Positions 34,115 to 42,480 of a DNA stretch of 42,678 bases are shown here, in pieces. How positions within the stretch are numbered: position 1 is the stretch's first letter; each line of letters begins with the position of its first letter. The DNA lies in contig WLGB01000007.1 in the NCBI GenBank assembly GCA_009703455.1, forward strand, positions 1 to 42,678, read 5' to 3'. The position numbers and the translations under genes are program-made. The stretch is from Actinomycetota bacterium. Lineage in GTDB: Bacteria > Actinomycetota > Actinomycetes > Actinomycetales > Microbacteriaceae. The notes below the pieces were generated by a model. It did not search any database, was not told the origin of the DNA, and worked only from the letters and a program-made list of their open reading frames with translations.

Positions 34115-34603
34115 ATGGCTGATTCCTCATTCGACATCGTAAGCAAAGTTGACCCGCAAGAAGTTGCAAACGCCCTGAACCAGGCTTCTAAGGAAGTTGA
34201 GCAGCGCTATGACTTCAAGGGCGTTGGTGCCTCCATCGAGGAATCTGGTGACAAGATCCTTATCAAGGCCAACAGCGAGGAGCGAGCGAAGGCAATTCTT
34301 GATGTCTTTCAATCAAAGCTCGTAAAGCGCGGAATTTCTTTGAAGAGCCTCGATGATGGAAAACCCTTCGCCTCAGGCAAGGAATTCCGAATCGAATGCA
34401 AAATAAAAGAGGGAATCTCTCAGGAGCATGCCAAGAAGATCAATAAAATCATTCGCGACGAAGGACCTAACAGCGTAAAGTCGCAGATTCAAGGGGATGA
34501 GCTTCGCGTCAGCAGCAAATCTCGCGATGATCTTCAGGAGATTCAGTCTTTGCTAAAGAGCAAGGATCTAGAGGTCGACGTTCAGTTTGTTAATTACCGC
34601 TAG
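34115..34603 (+). CDS. yajQ: YajQ-family nucleotide-binding protein
   Basis: This 162-residue protein of two ferredoxin-like repeats belongs to the YajQ family, some members of which bind cyclic di-GMP. Typical sequence is [27 protein letters not shown] at ~36-42, the middle [19 protein letters not shown] and the end DVQFVNYR. Its cellular role here is unknown; no diguanylate cyclase is seen in the window. It overlaps the opposing SnoaL-like gene by 14 bp at the 3' end. Confidence 0.95.
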   Translation: MADSSFDIVSKVDPQEVANALNQASKEVEQRYDFKGVGASIEESGDKILIKANSEERAKAILDVFQSKLVKRGISLKSLDDGKPFASGKEFRIECKIKEGISQEHAKKINKIIRDEGPNSVKSQIQGDELRVSSKSRDDLQEIQSLLKSKDLEVDVQFVNYR

Positions 34604-34985
34604 ATGGCGATAGGTGCTCATGCACCGCAATCCAGCCACCAGATTTTTTCTCAAAAACAATTGTCTCTTTCTCGAAAACCGTTGAGCTCTCCCCTGTCAA
34701 TTCAACAACTGTTTCGACTTCATGGGTAAAAACTGCGGAGTCTTCTCCCAGCATCTGAACATCCTGGTTGGACGATCTGCAGGAATGAACTCGAAATCCG
34801 TCGTCGGACTCCCAGCTATCCCAAAGTTTTTCGTACTCGCTCCTGGATGCCAGCCGAACGGGATGTGTGTAAAAGATGAATGTCGCAGCTTCCGAAAAAC
34901 CGGAAAAATAGTCCTGTTTGTTGTGGGATCCGAAATCAGACACGATTTTTGCAGCCGCAGCTAGCACCTGTTCCTTGGAAGTCAT
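34590..34985 (-). CDS. SnoaL/NTF2-like small protein
   Basis: This 131-residue protein has the cone-shaped NTF2/SnoaL-like fold pattern: a helical N-terminus ([16 protein letters not shown]), aromatic [29 protein letters not shown] and a C-terminal sheet ending [16 protein letters not shown]. Such proteins act as small hydrolases, isomerases or binding partners, and the function cannot be told from the fold. Its ATG overlaps the ureohydrolase stop (ATGA), so it is coupled to that gene and probably serves the same pathway. Confidence 0.8.
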   Translation of the reverse strand: MTSKEQVLAAAAKIVSDFGSHNKQDYFSGFSEAATFIFYTHPVRLASRSEYEKLWDSWESDDGFRVHSCRSSNQDVQMLGEDSAVFTHEVETVVELTGESSTVFEKETIVFEKKSGGWIAVHEHLSPSSGN

Positions 34986-35959
34986 TTAGTCCCTTTCTTT
35001 TTCGCCATCATGGTGATCAGGTCATAGGCCAGGTGAGATGCGGCAATAGCGGTTATCTGAGCGTGATCATAGGCTGGAGCCACCTCCACGATGTCGGCGC
35101 CTATCAAGTTGACCTCATCGAGACTTCTGATAATTCGAAGCAGTTCTCTGCTGGATAATCCTCCTGCTTCAGGAGTGCCGGTTCCGGGGGCAAAGGCGGG
35201 ATCCATTACATCAATATCGATTGACACATAAACTGCCCGGCCCTTGACTTGCTCAAGCATCAGCTCAATTACCGCCTCAATTCCGATTTGATCCATTTCA
35301 GTTACGTGCACTGCTCTAAACCCCATAGACGCATCATCAGGAAGATCCTTGGCTGAATAGAGTGGTCCGCGAATGCCAATATGTAGGCAGCCATCAGCAT
35401 CTAAGAGTTTTTCTTCACTAGCCCTTCTAAATGGTGTGCCGTGAGTGTAGTCAGCGCCAAAGTATGTGTCCCAGGTGTCCAGATGGGCATCAAAGTGAAT
35501 GACAGCAATTGGACCATGGACTTTGTGTAGTGATCTAAGGATTGGCAACACTATTGTGTGGTCGCCACCTAAAGTTATCGGTTTAGCTTTTTGGTTCAGG
35601 ATCTCATCCATGCCCGATTCAATTTCGGCTAGAGCCTCGTCAATGTTGAATGGATTAACTGCAATGTCGCCGGCGTCAACAACCTGAGCCAAAGCGAATG
35701 GCTCGGCGTCTTGGGCCGGGTTGTATGGGCGAAGCAATCTAGATGCTTCTCTGATGTGAGCCGGCCCAAATCTTGCACCTGGACGATAACTGGTTCCAGC
35801 GTCAAAGGGAATTCCCACAACAGCAATGTCAGCACTTTTGACTTGGTCAATTCGGGGCAACCTTGCAAAGGTTGGTGCCCCGGCAAACCGGGGCACCACC
35901 GTTGCGTCAACTTGTCCGACAACGTCTCCGTTAGTATCTCTTGGTTCGACGTTCGACAA
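34982..35959 (-). CDS. Ureohydrolase (agmatinase/guanidinobutyrase family)
   Basis: This 325-residue di-manganese hydrolase cleaves urea from a guanidino compound. Metal ligands are readable: His134 (GGDHT), Asp157/His159/Asp161 (HFDAHLDTWD) and Asp248/Asp250 (SIDIDVMDP). THGTPFRRA replaces the region that sets substrate size. Features such as the PRFAGAPTFARLPR start and REASRLLRPYNP resemble guanidinobutyrase/guanidinopropionase-like proteins more than arginase. Agmatine, guanidinobutyrate, guanidinopropionate or even guanidine are possible. It lies 13 bp after an NCS1 permease and before a SnoaL-like protein, rather than next to polyamine genes, which argues for a catabolic role. Confidence 0.85.
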   Translation of the reverse strand: MSNVEPRDTNGDVVGQVDATVVPRFAGAPTFARLPRIDQVKSADIAVVGIPFDAGTSYRPGARFGPAHIREASRLLRPYNPAQDAEPFALAQVVDAGDIAVNPFNIDEALAEIESGMDEILNQKAKPITLGGDHTIVLPILRSLHKVHGPIAVIHFDAHLDTWDTYFGADYTHGTPFRRASEEKLLDADGCLHIGIRGPLYSAKDLPDDASMGFRAVHVTEMDQIGIEAVIELMLEQVKGRAVYVSIDIDVMDPAFAPGTGTPEAGGLSSRELLRIIRSLDEVNLIGADIVEVAPAYDHAQITAIAASHLAYDLITMMAKKKGTK

Positions 35960-35972
35960 ATTTATTTCCTAA

Positions 35973-37472
35973 CTATTTTGTTATTGGTGGAACAGAAGCC
36001 TTGCGGGCACGAACCAAACGTGGTCCCTTTGGACCGTATACGTAGTCTGGCTCCGGGAAGATCAGCAGTGCTCCAATGTAAAGCACCGCCGCTGTTCCAA
36101 TCGCAACAATCAAGCTGAGGTCTATTCCTCCAGCTACACCACTCAAGGCACCTTCAATAACCGGTGGGAAGTAGGCAAACTGAAGGCCAAGAACTGCGGC
36201 AACAATCCAGGCAACCATTCCGCGCCAGTTGAATCCGGACTGGAACCAGTAGCGGCCACCCTTCTTCTGCTCGTTGAACACCTGTAGGTCAGTAGTTTCG
36301 TAGTGGCCACGACGAACAAAGTATCCAATTGCCATGATGACCATCCACGGCGTGGTGGTCACAACAATCGCACCAATGAAGGCATTTACCGATCCAAGCA
36401 GGTCAAAGAATAGACGCCCTCCGAGGATGAATAGGAATGCGACAAGTCCAATTGCGATTGTTGCCTGCACTCGGCTAAGTCTTGGAAATACCGACGAGAA
36501 GTCTAGGCCTGTTCCGTAAAGCGAGGTTGTACCAGTTGATAGACCACCAATAAATGCGACCACCATCAACAACACTGCATACCAAAGCGGTGAAACCTGA
36601 ATCAGACCAACGATGTAGTCGGTGTCACCGGCCACCAAAGTTGCGGTTGCAACACCAAACAGGAATGGGATCAAGGTTGCAAGCTGCCCTAGGAAGGTGG
36701 CTCCCATCAGACTTGAGCCTTTTGTGTTCTTTGGAATGTAACGGCTCCAGTCCCCAAGGAAAGCTCCAAAGGAAATTGGATTACTCATAACAATCAGTGC
36801 CGAAAGAATAAAGGTTGGCCAGAACGAACCAAGAGCGTATTCGCCACCGGCGTAGCTTGCGTCAAACACTCCGGCAAAGGCAACAACCGCAAGGAGCATC
36901 AGGATACTATTCGCGATTACCGCAGTTTTGTTAACTAGCAACATGAACTGGTAACCGAACACAACGACGATAATTACGATTGCCCCGATAAGACCATAAA
37001 TTACTGCGCGAAGTAGTTGCGAATCTTCAACGCCAAACAATCGAACGAGACCTCCAACTAGAGCGTCGCCTCCGACCCAAACAGAGATTGAGTAGAAAGC
37101 AACGGCTGTTAAAAGGCTCAAGAAAGATCCAGCGACACGGCCGCGGACTCCGAAGTGTGCGCCGGATGAAACCGCGTTGTTAGTTCCAGTTTTCGGACCA
37201 AACAATCCCATTGGCATCAGGAAGAAGGTTCCAACAAGCAGACCTAGGATTGTCGCTCCCACTGCCTCCCAGAAAGATAGTCCGAGCAAAATTGGGAAGG
37301 TTCCGAGTAGAACTGTGGCGAAGGTGTTTGCTCCACCGAATTGGATTCTAAACAGATCGAAGGGTTTCGATGTTCTGTCGGCTGCCGGAATTGTTCCGAT
37401 ACCGAAGTTTTCAATTTCCGTTGGTTTTGGCTTGGGATTTAGTGCTACGTTCCCCGAATCAGTTGAGCTCAT
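35973..37472 (-). CDS. NCS1-family permease (cytosine/allantoin/hydantoin transporter type)
   Basis: This 499-residue 12-helix cation symporter belongs to the NCS1 family, which imports nucleobases and cyclic ureides. The N-terminal FGIGTIPAADRTSKPFDLF followed by IQFGGANTFATVLLG is typical of the actinobacterial branch, as is FGPKTGTNNAVSSGAHFG in the first loop. The natural substrate is unknown. It is the first gene of an operon with a ureohydrolase and a SnoaL-like protein and is divergent from a cyclase-family hydrolase and an XRE–cupin regulator. GAGAGG lies 7 nt before the ATG and a TTGCAC-N17-TAGCAT promoter precedes it. Confidence 0.88.
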   Translation of the reverse strand: MSSTDSGNVALNPKPKPTEIENFGIGTIPAADRTSKPFDLFRIQFGGANTFATVLLGTFPILLGLSFWEAVGATILGLLVGTFFLMPMGLFGPKTGTNNAVSSGAHFGVRGRVAGSFLSLLTAVAFYSISVWVGGDALVGGLVRLFGVEDSQLLRAVIYGLIGAIVIIVVVFGYQFMLLVNKTAVIANSILMLLAVVAFAGVFDASYAGGEYALGSFWPTFILSALIVMSNPISFGAFLGDWSRYIPKNTKGSSLMGATFLGQLATLIPFLFGVATATLVAGDTDYIVGLIQVSPLWYAVLLMVVAFIGGLSTGTTSLYGTGLDFSSVFPRLSRVQATIAIGLVAFLFILGGRLFFDLLGSVNAFIGAIVVTTTPWMVIMAIGYFVRRGHYETTDLQVFNEQKKGGRYWFQSGFNWRGMVAWIVAAVLGLQFAYFPPVIEGALSGVAGGIDLSLIVAIGTAAVLYIGALLIFPEPDYVYGPKGPRLVRARKASVPPITK

Positions 37473-37515
37473 TGGCTACCTCTCTGGATTTGGCTTCTGC
37501 ATTGAAGTTGGCTAA

Positions 37516-37544
37516 ATGCTAGACCTAACTTGCCTCCTGTGCAA
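37516..37544 (-). promoter_or_regulatory. Promoter of the NCS1–ureohydrolase operon
   Basis: TTGCAC (37539-37544), a 17-bp spacer and TAGCAT (37516-37521) on the minus strand lie 43 bp before the NCS1 ATG. The -35 hexamer sits close to the divergent cyclase start, so a regulator bound in the 84-bp gap could control both directions. Confidence 0.5.
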
Positions 37545-37556
37545 TAGTTCTTGACT

Positions 37557-38225
37557 ATGGAGATAGTTCGTGTCGTAGATTTATCGCACTCAATCAATGC
37601 CAACACCCAGGTATACCCCGGCGATCCAGAGCCAAAACTGGCCATTCACAGCACAATTGCCAAAGATGGCTTTAACTTGCTGAGTCTTCAAATGGGCTCC
37701 CAAACCGGTACCCACGTTGACGCCCCATACCATTTCGACGAAGACACCGAACGCATAGATCAGCTACCCCTCGAGAGATTTCTAGGTAGAGGAGTTTTGA
37801 TCAATGCAACCGGACTTGAACCACGAACAAGCATTAGCTGGGAAATGATTGAGGCTGATGCTCAGGACATAAAAGCCAGCGATATCGCACTGATACACAC
37901 TGGTTGGAGCAAGTACTTTGGCACCGACAAGTACTTTGACCACCCATTTCTTTCAGGCGATGCCTGTCAGCGGCTTTTGGATAAAGGTGTGATGGTGTTT
38001 GGCATTGACGCCATAAACATCGATGAGACTCCGGATGACACTCACCCAGGCGTTGGGTTCCCTTGCCACCATTTGATTGCAAAAAAGGCTGGGGTCATTA
38101 GTGAGAATTTGTGTAATTTCGAAGCGATAAATTTTGCTAACCCACTTATTTCACTACTGCCGCTAAAACTTGAAGCTGCGGATGGAGCTCCAGTTCGGGC
38201 TGTGGCAATCGAACTAGCAATCTAG
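37557..38225 (+). CDS. Cyclase-family metal hydrolase (KynB/isatin hydrolase fold)
   Basis: This 222-residue protein belongs to the cyclase/kynurenine formamidase-like family, whose members hydrolyse amide bonds, including ring amides such as isatin. The core motif reads SQTGTHVDAPYHF, so the usual first His of HxGTHxDxPxH is Gln49 while His53, Asp55 and His59 are kept. The C-terminal half has a conserved GIDAINIDE and HxxL region. An ATG at 37557 is preferred over the TTG at 37551. It lies 12 bp before the XRE–cupin gene and is divergent from the NCS1 permease, so the substrate is probably imported by that carrier. No tryptophan-catabolism genes are present. Confidence 0.8.
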   Translation: MEIVRVVDLSHSINANTQVYPGDPEPKLAIHSTIAKDGFNLLSLQMGSQTGTHVDAPYHFDEDTERIDQLPLERFLGRGVLINATGLEPRTSISWEMIEADAQDIKASDIALIHTGWSKYFGTDKYFDHPFLSGDACQRLLDKGVMVFGIDAINIDETPDDTHPGVGFPCHHLIAKKAGVISENLCNFEAINFANPLISLLPLKLEAADGAPVRAVAIELAI

Positions 38226-38237
38226 CAATAATTAGAT

Positions 38238-38819
38238 ATGGCAATTCGACGAGCGAGAAAACCCTCCACTGAACCTACTGTTCAAATTGGCCCGAGGCTT
38301 AGAGCTGGAAGACTAAGTCGCGGACTAACTCTTGGACAAGTTGCGGCAGCTGCCGGACTCACCGAAGGATTTGTTAGCAAGCTAGAGCGTGACCAAGTTT
38401 CTCCATCGGTGGCGTCATTGGTTTCTGTTTGTCATGCAATTGGACTTCGGGTTGGGGATCTTTTTGAACCCCCGGTTAGCAATGTGATACGTGCCGGCGA
38501 AGGATCCTTGATTAACTTTGGCGGAGACAAGGTGAGGGAGTATTTACTCAGCCCGGGAGATCAGTCCCACATCGAAGTGTTGCAGTCAGTTATTGAGCCG
38601 GGCGGCTCAGGCGGTAAAGAGCTTTACGCTCTCAATTGCGAAATCGAATTTGTTCTGGTGATTGAGGGTGCACTTGAAATCCAACTGGGACCAGAAATAA
38701 TCAGCTTGGCTCAAGGCGATTCACTAACCTTCAAAGGCTCGGAGCCGCATACCTGGCGAAACCCATCAAAGACTGACGGCTCCCAAGTTATTTGGGTAAT
38801 GGCGCCAGCCAGTATTTAG
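38238..38819 (+). CDS. XRE-family regulator with cupin sensor domain
   Basis: This 193-residue regulator has an N-terminal helix-turn-helix of the XRE/Cro type (RAGRLSRGLTLGQVAAAAGL, then SKLERDQVSPSVASL, about 20-70) and a C-terminal cupin_2 barrel (~110-193, CEIEFVLVIEGALEIQLGP, TFKGSEPHTWRNP). It is of the same architecture as PuuR and other small-molecule sensors of nitrogen catabolism. It is 12 bp after the cyclase gene and likely controls the divergent NCS1/cyclase promoters. The ligand is unknown. Confidence 0.88.
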   Translation: MAIRRARKPSTEPTVQIGPRLRAGRLSRGLTLGQVAAAAGLTEGFVSKLERDQVSPSVASLVSVCHAIGLRVGDLFEPPVSNVIRAGEGSLINFGGDKVREYLLSPGDQSHIEVLQSVIEPGGSGGKELYALNCEIEFVLVIEGALEIQLGPEIISLAQGDSLTFKGSEPHTWRNPSKTDGSQVIWVMAPASI

Positions 38820-38824
38820 CTTTT

Positions 38825-40084
38825 CTAGAGACCATCCACCACTGAGATTGGACCGGTAAGAGGGAAGGCGTTATCAACAGCCTCTTTGCGTTTCGAGTTT
38901 CTGGCAACTCGTCCCGCCAAGATGCCTGCTATGAACATCATCGTTATTGGGAAAACAAGGGCCAGCACTAAACCAATGCCTTGAGCCAGCGCTCCCATGA
39001 AAATCTTGGCGACGATTACCGCCAGGGCATTCACGAGCGACATGCGAGAAAGTGCCTGTGCGGTAGTTAGTCCGGTCACGTGCCCGGCAGCACCAAAGAA
39101 CGAAGGCACCATCGGAGCTAGACCAAATCCAGTCACCGCCCAAAAAAGCGATAAGACAAACAGGGCTAGAACTGGACTTGTTGAAACCAGTGGCGGGGCA
39201 ATAACAACACCGAGCAGCATGGAAAATGACCCAATAATTCCACCCCATTTCGAAAGCTCACTGATGTGAAACTTCTTGGTGGCTTTGCCAATGAGAAGCC
39301 GACCAGCAATCATTGCCAGCGTGAAAACTGTGAATGGAATCGCTCCCAGGGTGGGGTTTAGTTGCATAATCTTTTTTGAAAACACTGCCGACCAGTCCAT
39401 CATCACAAGCTCTGGAAACACGCCGGCAAAAAACCCAAATGCGAGCAGCCAAAGCTGCGTTGGGGACTTGAAGAAAGGCACCTTGGTGGCGGCTTGACGC
39501 TCCTCGTGGTGACCATCCTCCGATGGCTTGAGCATTGACCTAATCGCAACCTCGAATGCAACCAGCGCTAAAAGTCCAACTAAAAAAAGGTGCAGCTGAA
39601 GTGACATAAAGCTTGCCAAAACTCCAGACACCGCTGCGCTAATTCCAGCTCCCACGCTCCAAGCGGCGTGGAACTTACCAAGGATGACTTGCTTGACTTT
39701 TTTCTGCAGCATCACAGACTGGGCATTGACGGCAATATTGAAAAAACTCATGCTGAACATCATCAGTGCGTGAAAGAGAAAATACATCCAACCGCTGGTG
39801 GCCCAACCCAGGCTCATGGTGGTGATAACAATCATCACACTCGAAATTCGAACAATCGGTCTGGTTCCAAATCTTCCAACCAAGCGGTTGGTAATTAGAA
39901 GTGGAATTAGTGAGCCAAGACCGGCAAGCCCAATGATCAGTCCCCAGGCTGCAAAAGACACATCAATTTGGTCGATGATTTCCGGGATTCTCGGAAGGTA
40001 GGTTATTGCTAGAAAACCCTGAGTGAAAAAAGCAGCAACCAATGCAAACTGGGCACTCTTGGATTTTGCCTCGGCGGATTTCAC
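38825..40084 (-). CDS. MFS transporter (YbjJ-like)
   Basis: This 419-residue, 12-helix major facilitator protein has the family start AAFFTQGFLAITYLPRIPEI and the loop GRFGTRPIVRISSV. The substrate is unknown. It starts with GTG directly after the FprA-like stop codon (no gap), so it is cotranslated with that gene, and it ends 5 bp from the XRE–cupin gene on the other strand. Confidence 0.82.
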   Translation of the reverse strand: MKSAEAKSKSAQFALVAAFFTQGFLAITYLPRIPEIIDQIDVSFAAWGLIIGLAGLGSLIPLLITNRLVGRFGTRPIVRISSVMIVITTMSLGWATSGWMYFLFHALMMFSMSFFNIAVNAQSVMLQKKVKQVILGKFHAAWSVGAGISAAVSGVLASFMSLQLHLFLVGLLALVAFEVAIRSMLKPSEDGHHEERQAATKVPFFKSPTQLWLLAFGFFAGVFPELVMMDWSAVFSKKIMQLNPTLGAIPFTVFTLAMIAGRLLIGKATKKFHISELSKWGGIIGSFSMLLGVVIAPPLVSTSPVLALFVLSLFWAVTGFGLAPMVPSFFGAAGHVTGLTTAQALSRMSLVNALAVIVAKIFMGALAQGIGLVLALVFPITMMFIAGILAGRVARNSKRKEAVDNAFPLTGPISVVDGL

Positions 40085-41446
40085 CTAAAACTTGGCTCCT
40101 TTGGCAACTGCAAGAAAGTCAAATCTTTCAACCAACTTGATCCGCTCGCGATCTTGGACCTGTCCAAGGCGGCATTCCTCGGCATCAATTTTTAGCCACT
40201 GCGGCCAACCTACGTATTCAACGCCGCGACTTTCCAAAAGCGCATCAATCGCAGCTTCTTCAGGCGCTGAAGGCTGCCACCAGGTTGGCTGGTCAGAAAT
40301 AACTTGCGCGATTGTTTCTATAGCGTCAGATTTGGTGTGGCCAATAAGTCCTACTGGACCGCGCTTTATCCAACCCGTTGCATAAACCCCTTCAATGTGT
40401 TTTCCGGAGGAATCCAGTACCCGACCCTTGTCGTTTGGAATAACTCCAGCTTTTTCGTCAAAAGGTACTTCAGTCAGTTCAGAGCCGAAGTAGCCAACAG
40501 CGCGATAGACCGCCTGCACTGGAATCTCCCTTAATTCGCCGGTGGCAACAACTCCCCCGTTGCCATCTAACTTGGTGCGTTCAATCTTCAAAGCCTTAAC
40601 TTTGCCGTCTTCACCAATGACCTCAACCGGACTCGAAAAAAAGTGCAGGTGCAGCCTTCTTGCTGCTCCGGTTAGCGCTTTACCGCGCAGCTCCTCAAGA
40701 GTTTTCACCATTACGCGAGTTTGGTTGTTGCTTTCGATCTGCTTGTTGGAGCCCTCGTCATACTGAAAGTCTTCATCGTGAACGATGGTGTCAACACCTT
40801 CGACGTGAACCGCTTCGCGAAGTTCAAGGGGGGAGAACTTCACTTGAGCAGGACCCCTCCGACCAAAGACATGGACGTCGGTTGCGTTGGAAGCCAGTAG
40901 ACCCCTGTAGACATTTTCTGGAATGTCAGTGGCCAGCATTTGTGCTGGCGATTTTACGAGAACCCTTGCAACGTCAAGGGCAACGTTTCCGTTGCCAATA
41001 ACTGCTATTTCTTTCGCGCTCAGGTCCCAGCTGCGTTCAAAGTCTGGGTGGGCGTCATACCAGTTGACAAATGCCGCGGCCCCGAAGGAGCCTTCTAGGT
41101 CAATTCCTGGAATGTTTAGATCGGCATCTTGAATTGCACCGGTTGAAAAAATCACGGCGTTGTAGTGCTTTTTTAGATCCTCTAGAGTGATATCCTTGCC
41201 GTAAGTGACGTTTCCGAAGAAGCGAATATCTCCGCGGTCTAACACTTCGTATAGTGCCTTGATTATTCCCTTGATTCTCGGGTGGTCAGGAGCTACGCCA
41301 TATCTGACTAAGCCGTAGGGAGCAGGAAGTAAATCAAATAAGTCAATTGAAACCTCAAAGTCGCGAAGTTCAGATTTAATCAGAAGATCCGCGGCATAGA
41401 TGCCGGCAGGTCCGGCGCCAACGATTGCAAGCCTGAGCTTTGACAT
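40085..41446 (-). CDS. fprA: Ferredoxin/adrenodoxin-type NADP+ reductase (FprA-like)
   Basis: This FAD enzyme (453 residues) of the adrenodoxin reductase type passes electrons from NADPH to a ferredoxin. It has the FAD motif AIVGAGPAGIYAADLL (~7-22), LPAPYGLVRYGVAPDHPRIK, the NADP loop VIGNGNVALDVARVL and the second flavin signature VYATGWIKRGPVGLIGHTK. The actinobacterial prototype is M. tuberculosis FprA. The cognate ferredoxin is not in the window. It lies 23 bp after the polyprenyl synthase gene and abuts the MFS gene, forming an operon with both. Confidence 0.93.
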   Translation of the reverse strand: MSKLRLAIVGAGPAGIYAADLLIKSELRDFEVSIDLFDLLPAPYGLVRYGVAPDHPRIKGIIKALYEVLDRGDIRFFGNVTYGKDITLEDLKKHYNAVIFSTGAIQDADLNIPGIDLEGSFGAAAFVNWYDAHPDFERSWDLSAKEIAVIGNGNVALDVARVLVKSPAQMLATDIPENVYRGLLASNATDVHVFGRRGPAQVKFSPLELREAVHVEGVDTIVHDEDFQYDEGSNKQIESNNQTRVMVKTLEELRGKALTGAARRLHLHFFSSPVEVIGEDGKVKALKIERTKLDGNGGVVATGELREIPVQAVYRAVGYFGSELTEVPFDEKAGVIPNDKGRVLDSSGKHIEGVYATGWIKRGPVGLIGHTKSDAIETIAQVISDQPTWWQPSAPEEAAIDALLESRGVEYVGWPQWLKIDAEECRLGQVQDRERIKLVERFDFLAVAKGAKF

Positions 41447-41469
41447 CTAGATATTCGTTCCTTTAATTC

Positions 41470-42480
41470 TTAGTTTTGACGCTCAATTACCGCATCAGCA
41501 AAGTTAGTTAGCGCTTCGCGAACTGGTCCTTCTGGCAAATCGACCAAAGCCGCTTTAGCCTCTTCGGCCCAGCGCTTTGCCTCTTGGAAAGCACGCTCTG
41601 TTGCGGGGTGTAGTCTCATTTTCTCAATAACTTCCCCGAGGACCGCGTCATCGTCAAGCCCTTTATCAATTATCGCAACAAGTCTGGCTGAAGATCCATC
41701 GTGAATGGCATCCTGCCTTAGATAAAGCACCGGAAGAGTTGGGACCCCAGCCCGAAGGTCAGTTCCTGGAGTCTTGCCAGAAAGTTTGCCGTCCGAGTAA
41801 ATGTCGATGACATCGTCAATTAGCTGGAAGGCAACCCCGATTGCTTCTCCAAACTTTCTAACCGGCTCGCGAAGAGACTCATCTGCTCCAGAGAACAAAA
41901 CTCCAAGCTCAGCAGACGCAGAAATTAGTGAGCCGGTTTTGTCGGCAAGAACACTCAGGTAGTGATCAATTGGATCTTCACCTTCCTGAGGACCAACAGT
42001 TTCATGTAGCTGACCAAGACAAAGTCTTTCGAAGGTGTCCGCCTGTAAAGTCAATGCCTTCTGACCGAGCTTAGATACAAGCTGGGAGGCTCTTGCAAAT
42101 AAGAGGTCGCCGGTCAGGATTGCGATGTTGTTGCCCCAAATCTCGTGAGCTGCTTCTACACCTCTTCTTCGAGGAGCATCATCCATGACGTCGTCGTGGT
42201 ACAAAGTTCCGATGTGCGTGAGCTCAACAACTACTGCGGCTTGAATGACTTGTTCTTCAGATGGATTTCCAAGCTGGGCGCACAAGAGAACCAAAGTTGG
42301 GCGAATTCTTTTGCCGCCAGCGTCAATTAGGTGCCGAGTGGTGACCTTGGCAATTGGGTCGGTGTGCTTCACAGCTTCAATGAGCTGCTCCTCAACCCTC
42401 TCCAGGCCAGCTTCAAGCTTGGCAATGAGCTGCTTGTCAGCAACCTTGCGAAGCTGTTTCGGCAGCGAGGTTTTGGGCAT
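41470..42480 (-). CDS. Polyprenyl diphosphate synthase (menaquinone side chain type)
   Basis: This all-trans prenyltransferase (336 residues) elongates allylic diphosphates with IPP. The first aspartate-rich motif is HIGTLYHDDVMD and the second is QLIDDVIDIYSDG; GGKRIRPTLVLL precedes them. The small residues before the first motif are those of long-chain enzymes rather than farnesyl synthases. It starts one base after the menG stop, so the side-chain synthase and the methyltransferase of menaquinone are coupled, which supports a menaquinone role. Product length is not determined by this reading. Confidence 0.92.
   Translation of the reverse strand: MPKTSLPKQLRKVADKQLIAKLEAGLERVEEQLIEAVKHTDPIAKVTTRHLIDAGGKRIRPTLVLLCAQLGNPSEEQVIQAAVVVELTHIGTLYHDDVMDDAPRRRGVEAAHEIWGNNIAILTGDLLFARASQLVSKLGQKALTLQADTFERLCLGQLHETVGPQEGEDPIDHYLSVLADKTGSLISASAELGVLFSGADESLREPVRKFGEAIGVAFQLIDDVIDIYSDGKLSGKTPGTDLRAGVPTLPVLYLRQDAIHDGSSARLVAIIDKGLDDDAVLGEVIEKMRLHPATERAFQEAKRWAEEAKAALVDLPEGPVREALTNFADAVIERQN

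Noticed and set aside
37557-38225. Kynurenine formamidase of tryptophan breakdown
   Set aside because: No tryptophan dioxygenase or kynureninase nearby, the metal motif is altered, and the neighbours point to ureide or guanidino chemistry.
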